From the NCBI GenBank assembly GCA_000230935.2, contig AGIQ01000004.1:186001-250000 (forward strand): a stretch of 64,000 bases of DNA, in the 5' to 3' direction. Below, piece by piece: positions 7,989-16,534 of this stretch. The translations under genes and the position numbers were made by a program. How positions within the stretch are numbered: position 1 is the stretch's first letter; each line of letters starts with the position of its first letter. This stretch comes from Mycolicibacterium rhodesiae JS60. GTDB taxonomy: Bacteria; Actinomycetota; Actinomycetes; Mycobacteriales; Mycobacteriaceae. The notes beneath the pieces are model-generated. The model was not told where the DNA came from, made no database searches, and worked only from the letters and a program-made list of their open reading frames with translations.

Positions 7989-8615
7989 CGGTCTCGGGGG
8001 AAGGCCATGGATGTGTCCGAGGACTTCTGGCCGGAGAGCATGTTCCCCAAGGGCCTGGCGCCCTTCGACACCCCGGTCGACATCGCGCCGCTGCAGGCGA
8101 TCGTGCCGACTCTGCCTACCAAGAAAGTGGACCTGGCCTGGGTTACCTCCTACGGTGCGCCGGGCCAACAGGTCGCCGAGCTGATCCAGACCCAGCTCGC
8201 CCCGACCGGACTGGACGTCACCGTGCGCGCCATGCCCAGCGCCGAGTCCTTCGACCTGGCCAACCAGCCGGCAGCGAAGCGTCCCGACCTCATGGTCGCC
8301 GGCATCGGTGGGGACGCACTGCATCTGGACACAGTCATGCGGATCTTCCTGCGTACCGGGGCCAAACCGCTGAACTACTTCCAGTACGGCAACCCCGAAG
8401 TGGATCGCCTCATGGACGAGGCGGTCACCAAGCCGACCGCCGAGCAAACCAACCAGGTATACCTGCAGATCACCGAGATCATCGAGGACGAGGCACTCTG
8501 GGTACCACTGTGCCGGCGGATCGACAACACCATCACCCAGAAGCAGATCAACGACTTCGTGGGTAACTCCTACCTGCCCTACATCTTCGATCCCGTGGCG
8601 ATCCGGCGGGCCTAG
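7989..8615 (+). pseudogene. ABC substrate-binding lipoprotein (family 5), C-terminal fragment
   Basis: This is the continuation of the gene cut at 6727. Read from 7989 it gives RSRGKAMDVSEDFWPESMFP, then YGAPGQQVAELIQTQLAPTGLDVTVRAM and PLNYFQYGNPEVDRLMDEAV, the standard last third of family 5 binding proteins, ending IFDPVAIRRA. Joined with the first part it would be 546 residues, the usual size. An ATG at 7981, inside the IS end, could start a truncated product in this frame, but it lacks a signal peptide and would be non-functional in uptake. Confidence 0.88.
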
Positions 8616-8943
8616 ACTCGCGCCTCCCGCTTTCCTCGCCGGTTCGGTGCTCGTATGCAGTCTCGGCTCATTACCGCTCGGTGGCGACGGTGTTGCGCCC
8701 CTGAGGGTTTCGAGACGACGACCCACGGCCGCCTTGCTGATGATTCGATGCACGTCGGGAGAACGGCCGTGCTACATACCTTTCGGCGCACCTCACCGGT
8801 GTCCCGGAGATCCCGCACCCAATGGTGTTGGCTACCGCGGCGCTGGGTGAAACACGGCGCAATCTGTTGGGCATGCGGGCGACCCCTGGGTGTCACGCGG
8901 TCAGGCTTCCATCGTGGTGCACACCCAGAGAAGAGGTAGCTTC
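8616..8943. other. 328-base region between binding-protein gene and ABC ATPase gene
   Basis: No gene seen. The ATPase is not directly coupled to the binding protein, so this region probably holds its own promoter. It has ACGGCGCAATCTG at about 8855-8867, one more occurrence of the CGGCGCAAT motif found before other operons of the island, 80 bases before the ATG. Confidence 0.5.
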
Positions 8944-10932
8944 ATGACCACAGTTCACGATGTTGCCGCCGAACCGTCGGATGCGCCGACCGTCCCGCGT
9001 GCCCGGGTCGTGGACCTGACCGTCACATTCGAGCGCCGCGGCGTTGCGGTCAACGCGTTGCGTGGCGTCACATTGGACATCAAGCCCGGTGAGATCCTCG
9101 CCGTGGTGGGGGAGTCCGGCTCGGGCAAGAGTGTGATGGGGCATGCCCTACTCGGGCTGCTGGCCGGCGACCCGGCGCCAACGATCACCGGCCGGGCCGA
9201 GGTCTGCGGTATCGACATGGTTGCCGCCTCGGACGAGGAGAGGCGCCGAGTCCGCAAGGCACACCTGGGTGCAGTGTTCCAGGACCCGATGACCTCGCTC
9301 AACCCGACTATGCGAGTGGGCCGCCAGGTCGTCGAGGCGGCGGGATCGGCGGAGGAGGCGCTGCGCCTTCTCGATCTGGTCGGCATCCCCGACCCGGCGC
9401 GCCGCATGAAGGCCTTCCCGCATGAACTGTCCGGCGGCCTGCGGCAGCGGGTGATGATCGCCATGGCGGTCGCAGGCAAGCCCGATTTGGTAATCGCCGA
9501 CGAGCCGACCACGGCGCTCGATGTCACTGTCCAGGCGCAGGTGCTGAGCCTGATCCGCGACCTCTGCGACCAACTCGGAACCTCGTTCGTCCTGGTCACC
9601 CACGACATCGGGGTGGCATCGCAGGTGTGCGACCGGGTTGCCGTCATGTACGGCGGCCGGCTAGCCGAGGCCGGGCAGATGGACGCTGTGCTGCAAGCGC
9701 CGTCGCACCCCTACACCGTTGGCCTGCTGAACGCGCGTCTCGACCTCGACCTGCCGATCGGCCGCGAGATCCCCTCGTTGCCGGGCGAGCCGCCGGACCC
9801 TCGCGCGCACCCACCCGGCTGTGCTTTCGCGCCCCGCTGTCCCGCCGCGGCCACGGCATGCCAGGAGATCCTGCCCATCCCCGAGCCGGCGGCCACCCAT
9901 GACGGCGTGGCCGCCTGTGTGGTCCCCGAGGCCGCATCGGTGGTCGCCAGCTTCGCCGAGACGGCGCTGTTCGCACCGATGAGAGATCCGCAGGACACGG
10001 CGCCGGCCGCGCAGATCAACGGCGTCGACAAGCAGTTCGACGTGCGGCGTGGACTGTTGCACAAGGACAAGCTTCATGCGCTGCGCAACGTCATCCTCGA
10101 CATCGCCCCCGGCGAATCGGTAGCCGTGGTTGGCGAATCCGGGTCGGGGAAGTCCACTTTGCTCCGGGTCGTGGCCGGGCTGATGAAGCCGGAGCGCGGC
10201 AACGTGGAACGGCCCGGCGGTCAGCCGCAGATGGTGTTCCAGGACGCCGGCGCCTCGCTGACTCCCTGGCTGACCGTGGGTGAGATCGTCGGGGAGCGCC
10301 TGATCAGGACGACCGGCCGGTCCGAGCGGCGCGACATGGTCGGCCGGGCGTTGCGTCAGGTCGGTCTGCCGCCCGACGTCGCAGGCGTCAAGGCGGGCAT
10401 GCTGTCTGGCGGTCAGCGGCAGCGGGTCGCGTTCGCTCGGGCGATCATCGTCCCGCCCAAGCTGTTGCTATGCGACGAACCCACTTCCGCGCTGGATGCC
10501 TCACTGGCCGCGTCGGTGCTCAACTTGCTTCAGGACCTACGCCGCGAGCTGGGCATGGCGGTGATGTTCGTGACGCACGACCTGGCCGCCGCACGGTTCA
10601 TCTCCGACCGCACAGCGGTCATGTACCTGGGCCAGATCGTCGAGGTCGGTCCCACGCTGGACGTCATCAGCAACCCGAAGCACCCATATACCAAGGCGCT
10701 GCTGGCGGCGATCCCCTCACCGGGAACGGCGCCGGTGCGACTGCCAGGCGAGCCGGCCAGTCCGCTTGCGGTGCCACCCGGGTGCTCCTTCCACCCGCGA
10801 TGCCCGGACCGGATCGACCGATGTGCTACCGACGAACCAATCCTCTATTCGCTCGATGGCACCGGGAACCGCTTTTCGGCGTGTCTGCTCACTCAAGCGA
10901 ATCGGGAGAACTCGCGGCAAGTCGCCTCCTAA
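8944..10932 (+). CDS. Fused double ATP-binding subunit of a peptide/nickel-type ABC importer (DppD-DppF fusion)
   Basis: 662 residues from ATG 8944, after AGAAGAGG. Two complete nucleotide-binding domains are in tandem. The first has Walker A GESGSGKS near residue 56, signature LSGGLRQRV and Walker B DLVIADEPTTALD. The second has Walker A GESGSGKS near residue 397, signature LSGGQRQRV and LLLCDEPTSALD. Each is followed by the oligopeptide/dipeptide transporter C-terminal Cys-containing extension (GCAFAPRCP; GCSFHPRCPDR), thought to bind Fe-S. The arrangement is as in GsiA or the EDTA transporter EppD. It should drive the importer made by the permeases at 16535 and 17435 and the IS-broken binding protein. 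Confidence 0.93.
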   Translation: MTTVHDVAAEPSDAPTVPRARVVDLTVTFERRGVAVNALRGVTLDIKPGEILAVVGESGSGKSVMGHALLGLLAGDPAPTITGRAEVCGIDMVAASDEERRRVRKAHLGAVFQDPMTSLNPTMRVGRQVVEAAGSAEEALRLLDLVGIPDPARRMKAFPHELSGGLRQRVMIAMAVAGKPDLVIADEPTTALDVTVQAQVLSLIRDLCDQLGTSFVLVTHDIGVASQVCDRVAVMYGGRLAEAGQMDAVLQAPSHPYTVGLLNARLDLDLPIGREIPSLPGEPPDPRAHPPGCAFAPRCPAAATACQEILPIPEPAATHDGVAACVVPEAASVVASFAETALFAPMRDPQDTAPAAQINGVDKQFDVRRGLLHKDKLHALRNVILDIAPGESVAVVGESGSGKSTLLRVVAGLMKPERGNVERPGGQPQMVFQDAGASLTPWLTVGEIVGERLIRTTGRSERRDMVGRALRQVGLPPDVAGVKAGMLSGGQRQRVAFARAIIVPPKLLLCDEPTSALDASLAASVLNLLQDLRRELGMAVMFVTHDLAAARFISDRTAVMYLGQIVEVGPTLDVISNPKHPYTKALLAAIPSPGTAPVRLPGEPASPLAVPPGCSFHPRCPDRIDRCATDEPILYSLDGTGNRFSACLLTQANRENSRQVAS

Positions 10933-10952
10933 CGAGCCACGTGTCAAGGCCA

Positions 10953-10981
10953 GCGGGCCGGGACGGTATGTCCCGGCCCGC
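10953..10981 (+). terminator. Strong hairpin after the ABC ATPase gene
   Basis: Arms 10953-10964 (GCGGGCCGGGAC) and 10970-10981 are perfectly complementary over 12 bp with a 5-base loop, 20 bases after the stop codon. There is no U-tract, which is common in mycobacteria. It likely ends the ATPase transcript. Confidence 0.75.
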
Positions 10982-11016
10982 CGTCGTGCCGGCGGCCGGC
11001 GGGATCCCGTCGAGGA

Positions 11017-11043
11017 CGGCGCAATAGAGGCGCCATGGTGGCG
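11017..11043 (+). promoter_or_regulatory. Conserved 27-base box, copy 2, upstream of the three-monooxygenase run
   Basis: 23 of 27 bases match the box at 5590-5616, including CGGCGCAATAGA and the interrupted palindrome, here CGCCA-TGG-TGGCG. The differences in the two arms compensate each other. It lies 65 bases before ATG 11109. Confidence 0.5.
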
Positions 11044-11108
11044 CATTCACTCTGACATGCATGGGCGCTGTGATGGTTTCGGAAAGGACAGCGGACCCGG
11101 GAGTAGCG

Positions 11109-12419
11109 ATGACCAAGAAGTTTCACCTCGGCTGGTTCATGAACTTCATCCCGCCGGATTGGGAGTCGGAGTGGGCCTCACCGGATGTGGCGCGTTGGCC
11201 TGACGGCCGGTTCTATGTCGACATGGCTCGGGCGATGGAGCGGGCCTGTTTCGACTTCATGATGATCGAGGACACGGTGATGGTGGCCGATGCCTATGGC
11301 GGCACCATGGAGGGCTCGTTGAAGAATGCGATCTTCGCGCCGAAGCACGATCCGGTTCCGTTGGCGATTCAGGTGGCGGTCAACACCACTCATTTGGGGG
11401 TGGTAGCGACGATGTCGACGTCGTTCTATCCGCCGTATCTGTTGGCGCGGTTGGCCTCGACGGTGGATTCGATTGCCGAGGGCCGGTTCGGTTGGAACAT
11501 CGTGTCTTCGGCGGAGGATCGGGCGGCGCAGAACTTCGGTTTGGACGGGTTGCCGGAGCATGACGAGCGCTACAACGTGGCCGATGAGTATTACGACCTG
11601 GTGTGTGAGTTGTGGGATTCCTGGGATGCCGATGCGGTGGTGATGGACCGGGAGACCCACACGTATGCCGACTACCGCAAGGTCCGCACGATCGATTTCG
11701 TGGGGAAGTATTTCAAGTCGCGGGGACCGTTGAACACGGTGCCCTCGCCGCAGCACAAGCCGACGATTCTGCAGGCCGGTGCTTCGCCGCGGGGGCGGGC
11801 GTTCGCCGCCCGTGCCGCCGACGCGATCATCGCGGTCGGCACCGGCATCGAAGGGATGAAGGAGTACCGCGACGACATTCGGGCCAGGGCCAAGGCCGCC
11901 GGACGCAACCCCGACGACGTCAAAGTCCTCTTCGTCGTCTCGCCGACCGTCGCCGCGACCGAGGAAGAGGCCCGTGCGGCCCAGAAGCGGTTCGGCGAGA
12001 ATGACCGGTTCGTCGAGAAAGCCCTCGTTGCCATTTCGTCGAACACCGAAATCGATTTCAAGCAGTTCGATCTCGATGAGCCGCTGCCCGAAGGGCTGAC
12101 CACCAACGGTGAACGCGGATCGCTGGAGCACTTCATGCGCGGCGACGGCAGCAGTGGCCCCAAGACATTGCGCCAGCTCGCTGTTGCGGCGGCCTCCTTC
12201 GGGCTGGAAATAGTCGGAACCCCTGCGCAGGTCGCCGATCAGATGGAGGCCGCGATGGCCGAGATCGGCGGCGATGGCTTCCTGCTGTGGCGGCGCGGAC
12301 TGACCCGCGCCTACATCGAGTCGATCTGCGACGGGCTTGTTCCCGAGCTGCAGCGACGCGGGCTAATGCGCACTGAATACACCAAACCCACTCTGCGCGA
12401 AACGCTGCGCGAGTTCTGA
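11109..12419 (+). CDS. LLM-class FMNH2-dependent monooxygenase, copy 2
   Basis: 436 residues, MTKKFHLGWFMNFIPPDW to TLRETLREF. I chose ATG 11109 over an upstream in-frame ATG because the sequence from here aligns with the starts of copies 1, 3 and 4 and is preceded by GGGAG. It is first of three tandem paralogues separated by 37 and 24 bases, so it is probably the head of an operon. Its first half is almost identical in DNA to copy 3 (11248-11400 region), while its last third differs (LAVAAASFGLEIVGTPAQVADQMEAAMAEIGG), the part most likely to shape the substrate pocket. From about 11190 to 11770, codons favour G/T at the third position. Confidence 0.9.
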   Translation: MTKKFHLGWFMNFIPPDWESEWASPDVARWPDGRFYVDMARAMERACFDFMMIEDTVMVADAYGGTMEGSLKNAIFAPKHDPVPLAIQVAVNTTHLGVVATMSTSFYPPYLLARLASTVDSIAEGRFGWNIVSSAEDRAAQNFGLDGLPEHDERYNVADEYYDLVCELWDSWDADAVVMDRETHTYADYRKVRTIDFVGKYFKSRGPLNTVPSPQHKPTILQAGASPRGRAFAARAADAIIAVGTGIEGMKEYRDDIRARAKAAGRNPDDVKVLFVVSPTVAATEEEARAAQKRFGENDRFVEKALVAISSNTEIDFKQFDLDEPLPEGLTTNGERGSLEHFMRGDGSSGPKTLRQLAVAAASFGLEIVGTPAQVADQMEAAMAEIGGDGFLLWRRGLTRAYIESICDGLVPELQRRGLMRTEYTKPTLRETLREF

Positions 12420-12456
12420 GACAGGCTGTATCCCAACGAGATTCAGGAGAATCGAG

Positions 12457-13773
12457 ATGACCAAGAAGTTTCACCTCGGCTGGTTCATGAACTTCACGCC
12501 GCCGGATTGGGAGTCGGAGTGGGCGTCACCGGATGTAGCGAACTGGGCTGACGGCCGGTTTTACGTCGACATGGCTCGGGCGATGGAGCGGGCGTGTTTC
12601 GACTTCATGATGATCGAGGACACGGTGATGGTGGCCGATGCCTATGGCGGCACCATGGAGGGCTCGTTGAAGAATGCGATCTTCGCGCCGAAGCAGGATC
12701 CGGTTCCGTTGGCGATTCAGGTGGCGGTCAACACCACTCATTTGGGGGTGGTGGCGACGATGTCGACGTCGTTTTATCCGCCGTATCTGTTGGCGCGGTT
12801 GTGTTCGACGGTGGATTCGATCGCCGAGGGCCGGTTCGGTTGGAACATCGTGTCTTCGGCGGAGGATCGGGCGGCGCAGAACTTCGGTTTGGACGGGCTG
12901 CCCGAACACGACGAGCGTTACAACGTGGCCGAGGAGTATTTCGACATCGTCAACCAGTTGTGGGATTCCTGGGAGGCCGATGCGGTGGTGATGGACCGCG
13001 AAACCCACACCTACGCCGACTACCGCAAGGTGCACACCATCGATTTCGACGGCAAGTATTTCAAGTCTCGAGGGCCGCTCAATACCGTGCCCTCCCCGCA
13101 GCACCGGCCCACCTTCTTGCAGGCCGGGGCGTCGCCGAAGGGTCGCCAGTTCGCCGCCGGCGCAGCCGATGCGATCATCGCGGTCGGCACCGGCGTGGAG
13201 GGAATGAAGGAGTACCGCGACGATGTGCGAGCCAGGGCCAAGGCCGCAGGTCGCAACCCCGACGACGTCAAGTTGTTCTTCGTGGTGTCGCCGACCATCG
13301 GGGCCACCGAGGCCGAAGCCCGCGCAAAGGTGGCCCGGTTCGCCGCCGCCCCGAACTTCGAGGAGAAGGCGCTGGTGGGCATCTCGTCGAACACCGAGAT
13401 CGACTTCAAGCAGTTCGATCTCGATGAGCCGCTGCCCGAGGGGCTCACCACCAACGGCGAGCGTGGATCGCTGGAGCATTTCATGCGCGGCGACGGCAGC
13501 CCCGGCCCCAAGACATTGCGCGAACTCGTCCGGGCTCGGTCCACCCGCGGCCTGGAACTCGTCGGCACTGCTGAGCAGGTCGCCGACAAGATGGGCGAGG
13601 CCATGGAGGAAATCGGTGGTGACGGTTTCCTGATCAGCAGGGGCGGGCGCGACTTGTCGCGCGAGTACATCACCGAGGTCTGCGACGGTCTGGTGCCCGC
13701 ACTGCAGCGGCGTGGCCTGATGCGCACCGAGTACACCAAACCCACTCTGCGCGAGACCCTGCGCGAATTCTGA
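12457..13773 (+). CDS. LLM-class FMNH2-dependent monooxygenase, copy 3
   Basis: 438 residues. ATG 12457 follows AGGAG with an 8-base gap. It shares a 182-base block (12862-13043) with no difference from copy 4 (14213-14394), but its N-terminal third is nearly identical to copy 2. It is therefore a mosaic of its neighbours, probably shaped by gene conversion. The variable segment VRARSTRGLELVGTAEQVADKMGEAMEE near residue 350 differs from both. It is the middle gene of a tandem run and presumably co-transcribed. Confidence 0.9.
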   Translation: MTKKFHLGWFMNFTPPDWESEWASPDVANWADGRFYVDMARAMERACFDFMMIEDTVMVADAYGGTMEGSLKNAIFAPKQDPVPLAIQVAVNTTHLGVVATMSTSFYPPYLLARLCSTVDSIAEGRFGWNIVSSAEDRAAQNFGLDGLPEHDERYNVAEEYFDIVNQLWDSWEADAVVMDRETHTYADYRKVHTIDFDGKYFKSRGPLNTVPSPQHRPTFLQAGASPKGRQFAAGAADAIIAVGTGVEGMKEYRDDVRARAKAAGRNPDDVKLFFVVSPTIGATEAEARAKVARFAAAPNFEEKALVGISSNTEIDFKQFDLDEPLPEGLTTNGERGSLEHFMRGDGSPGPKTLRELVRARSTRGLELVGTAEQVADKMGEAMEEIGGDGFLISRGGRDLSREYITEVCDGLVPALQRRGLMRTEYTKPTLRETLREF

Positions 13774-13797
13774 CCCGACGACACCCAGGAGTTTGCC

Positions 13798-15114
13798 ATG
13801 GCGAAGAAGTTTCACCTCGGCTGGTTCATGAATTTCATTCCGCCGGAATGGGATACCGACGATGCGTCGCCGGATGTGCAGAAATGGCCGAACGGGCGGT
13901 TCTACGTGGACATGGCCCGCAGCATGGAGCGGGCCGGCTTCGACTTGATCATGATCGAGGACACCGTGATGGTGGCCGACGCGTATGGCGGCACCATGGA
14001 AGGCGCGCTCAAGCACTCCGCCTTCGCGCCCAAACATGACCCGCTGCCGCTGGCCGTCCTCATCGCCGCCAACACCTCCCGGATGGGGGTAGTCGCCACC
14101 CTTTCCACGAGTTTCTATCCGCCGTATCTGCTGGCGCGGGCGTGCTCGACCGTCGACTCGATTGCCGAGGGCCGGTTCGGTTGGAACATCGTGTCGTCGG
14201 CAGAGGATCGGGCGGCGCAGAACTTCGGTTTGGACGGGCTGCCCGAACACGACGAGCGTTACAACGTGGCCGAGGAGTATTTCGACATCGTCAACCAGTT
14301 GTGGGATTCCTGGGAGGCCGATGCGGTGGTGATGGACCGCGAAACCCACACCTACGCCGACTACCGCAAGGTGCACACCATCGACTTCGACGGTAAGTAT
14401 TTCAAGTCCCGGGGACCGCTCAATACCGTGCCCTCCCCGCAGCATCGGCCGGTATTCCTTCAGGCCGGCGCCTCGCCGAAGGGTCGCCAGTTCGCCGCCG
14501 GTGCCGCCGACGCCATCGTCGCGGTCGGCACCGGTATCGAGGGAATGAAGGAGTACCGCAACGATATTCGGGCCAGGGCAAAAGCCGCGGGCCGCAACCC
14601 CGACGACGTCAAACTGCTCTTTGTCGTGTCGCCGACCATCGGGGCCACCGAGGCCGAAGCCCGCGCCGAGGTCGACCGGTTGCTCAACCACCCGTCATAC
14701 GTGGAGAAGTCGCTCGTCAGCATCTCGTCGAACACCGAGATCGACTTCAAGCAGTTCGATCTCGACGAGCCGCTGCCCGCGGACCTGACCACCAACGGCG
14801 AACGCGGATCGCTGGAATACTTCATGCGCGGCGACGGCACGCCAGGCCCGAAGACACTGCGTCAGCTCGTCCTTCATCGAGCCAAGCGTGGGCTCGAACT
14901 CATCGGAACCCCCGACCAGGTGGCACAGAAGATGGCCGACGCGATGGAGGAAGTCGGTGGCGACGGATTCCTGATCGCCAAGCCCGGCTGGGACTTGTCG
15001 CGCAAGTACATCGAATCAATATGCGACGGGTTGGTTCCCGAACTGCAGCGGCGAGGCCTGACCCGCACCGAGTACACCAAACCCACTCTGCGCGAAACAC
15101 TTCGCGAGTTCTGA
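13798..15114 (+). CDS. LLM-class FMNH2-dependent monooxygenase, copy 4
   Basis: 438 residues, start MAKKFHLGWFMNFIPPEWDTDDAS; ATG after CAGGAG. This copy has host-like C-ending codons over most of its length, except for the block shared with copy 3. The N-terminus resembles copy 1 (IPPEWDT) and the C-terminus resembles copies 2 and 3 (RTEYTKPTLRETLREF). Last of the tandem run; an MFS gene follows 24 bases later and may belong to the same transcript. Confidence 0.9.
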   Translation: MAKKFHLGWFMNFIPPEWDTDDASPDVQKWPNGRFYVDMARSMERAGFDLIMIEDTVMVADAYGGTMEGALKHSAFAPKHDPLPLAVLIAANTSRMGVVATLSTSFYPPYLLARACSTVDSIAEGRFGWNIVSSAEDRAAQNFGLDGLPEHDERYNVAEEYFDIVNQLWDSWEADAVVMDRETHTYADYRKVHTIDFDGKYFKSRGPLNTVPSPQHRPVFLQAGASPKGRQFAAGAADAIVAVGTGIEGMKEYRNDIRARAKAAGRNPDDVKLLFVVSPTIGATEAEARAEVDRLLNHPSYVEKSLVSISSNTEIDFKQFDLDEPLPADLTTNGERGSLEYFMRGDGTPGPKTLRQLVLHRAKRGLELIGTPDQVAQKMADAMEEVGGDGFLIAKPGWDLSRKYIESICDGLVPELQRRGLTRTEYTKPTLRETLREF

Positions 15115-15138
15115 GGGCACTGTCATCAATACGACACT

Positions 15139-16356
15139 GTGCGGTCAGCGGTGACCACGCCGACGATGCCCCCGGCGTCAGACCAGCTTCCTCGAGCGCG
15201 ACGGTGGAGCCATTCGGTGACGATGGCCCTGGTCGGTTTCGTGATGGCCATGACAGCGCCGATCGAGTTGCTCTACGCCATCAAACTGGGTCTGTCCACC
15301 GCCGAGGTGACGGTGTTCATCCTGGTGTCGGCGCTGGGCGTGGTCGCCGTGGACGTCCTTGGCACGCGCGCAATCACCCGCATCGACGCCCGAGCGACGA
15401 TCGCGTCAGGGCTGTTGCTGTTCGCGGCAAGCGAGGGCTGCTACGCGCTTTCACATACCGCAACGGGTCTGTACGCTTCGCGTGTTCTGCAGGGACTGGC
15501 GAGCGCGGCGATCGCCGGTGCGGCACTGCAGATTGCGGTCCGGATGCACAGCCGACCCCACCATGTGCTGGGCTCGAACCAGGGACTGCAGCTGTTCGGG
15601 GCAGCGTTCGGCGCGCCGGCCGGCGGCATCCTGGCCGGTCTGTTCGCCGGACTGCAGGGCTATCGACTCAGTTTCGTGGTGTGCGCCGGGCTGGGCGTCG
15701 TGGTCGCCTTGGTGGCTGTCCTCCTGCTGCCGAGGCTGGCGCCACCGCCCGATTCGGGTCGCCCTCGCATCGGGCTGCCGAACTTCACCATGCCCCCGGT
15801 GCTACGCCTGGCGCTCACCCTGGGCCTGTTCGGCAACTACCTGCGCAGCGGCATCGAGAACACCGCCCTCCCGCTGATCGGCCACGCCTACGGTCTGTCG
15901 GCGGCGAATATCGGTGTGGCGCTGGGACTTCTCTCCGCGGTCGAAATCGGTGTATTGGCCCTCTCGGGCCGACTATTCGACAGGATCCCGCCGGCACGGT
16001 GCCTGGGTATTGCGCTCCTGCTCGGCATCGCCGCGGTGGTGCTGCTCGCCACCGTGCACGATCTGCCAGGGTTCCTGGCGGCGGCTGCGCTGTTCGGCAT
16101 CGTCGACGGCGTTGCCCTTTCCGCCCCGCCCGTCCTGATCGTGGCGCTGTCCTCGAACGCCTCGGCCGGGGTGGCGACCTATCGCATTGCCTGTGGAGTG
16201 GGCTCCTTTCTGGGCGCCGGAAGCGTCAACCTGCTCATCGCAGTGCTCGGCACCGCCAGCGGTCTGGGGGTGGTGTCGGCGGTCCTTGTCCTCGGTGCCG
16301 TCTTGGCCCGCAGCACCGGGCGTCGGATCCCTCCGGAGTCCGCAGTCCCAGGGTGA
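15139..16356 (+). CDS. MFS transporter downstream of the monooxygenase run
   Basis: 405 residues from GTG 15139 (a second GTG at 15151 is also possible), with about twelve hydrophobic segments. The first helix region VTMALVGFVMAMTAPIELLYAIKLGLS and the motif VVAVDVLGTRAITRIDARATIASGLLLF are paralleled by the MFS at 25608 (VTMSLTAPLEVLFIRSYSES; VILVDVFGTRFVPGLDARVAL), so the two are paralogues within the island. Each follows a monooxygenase gene, which suggests a linked role such as product export. It may be the last gene of the operon starting at 11109. Confidence 0.85.
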   Translation: MRSAVTTPTMPPASDQLPRARRWSHSVTMALVGFVMAMTAPIELLYAIKLGLSTAEVTVFILVSALGVVAVDVLGTRAITRIDARATIASGLLLFAASEGCYALSHTATGLYASRVLQGLASAAIAGAALQIAVRMHSRPHHVLGSNQGLQLFGAAFGAPAGGILAGLFAGLQGYRLSFVVCAGLGVVVALVAVLLLPRLAPPPDSGRPRIGLPNFTMPPVLRLALTLGLFGNYLRSGIENTALPLIGHAYGLSAANIGVALGLLSAVEIGVLALSGRLFDRIPPARCLGIALLLGIAAVVLLATVHDLPGFLAAAALFGIVDGVALSAPPVLIVALSSNASAGVATYRIACGVGSFLGAGSVNLLIAVLGTASGLGVVSAVLVLGAVLARSTGRRIPPESAVPG

Positions 16357-16534
16357 CCCGGCGCACACGGTTCGCCAGGTGAAACTTGACGGTCCGGCGC
16401 GCAATCACCCGGCAACGTGAACGATCTTCTGGCGATACCGGTTTCGTGTGGACTCACTGAGTAATGGCGTCCCCGCGGTCGCCGGCCGACAGCGACGTCA
16501 GCTCCGAGCAAGGGCAATTTTGGAGGAGGATGTC

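Noticed and set aside
6725..7991. A 2-bp CG target duplication for the IS
   Set aside because: Removing it would put the two gene halves out of frame, whereas the plain join is in frame; IS3 elements usually duplicate 3-5 bp.
12526..14691. A 721-codon open frame on the minus strand opposite the monooxygenase copies
   Set aside because: It is the antisense shadow of two paralogous high-G+C genes, with His/Arg/Val-rich composition, no ribosome site and no family resemblance.
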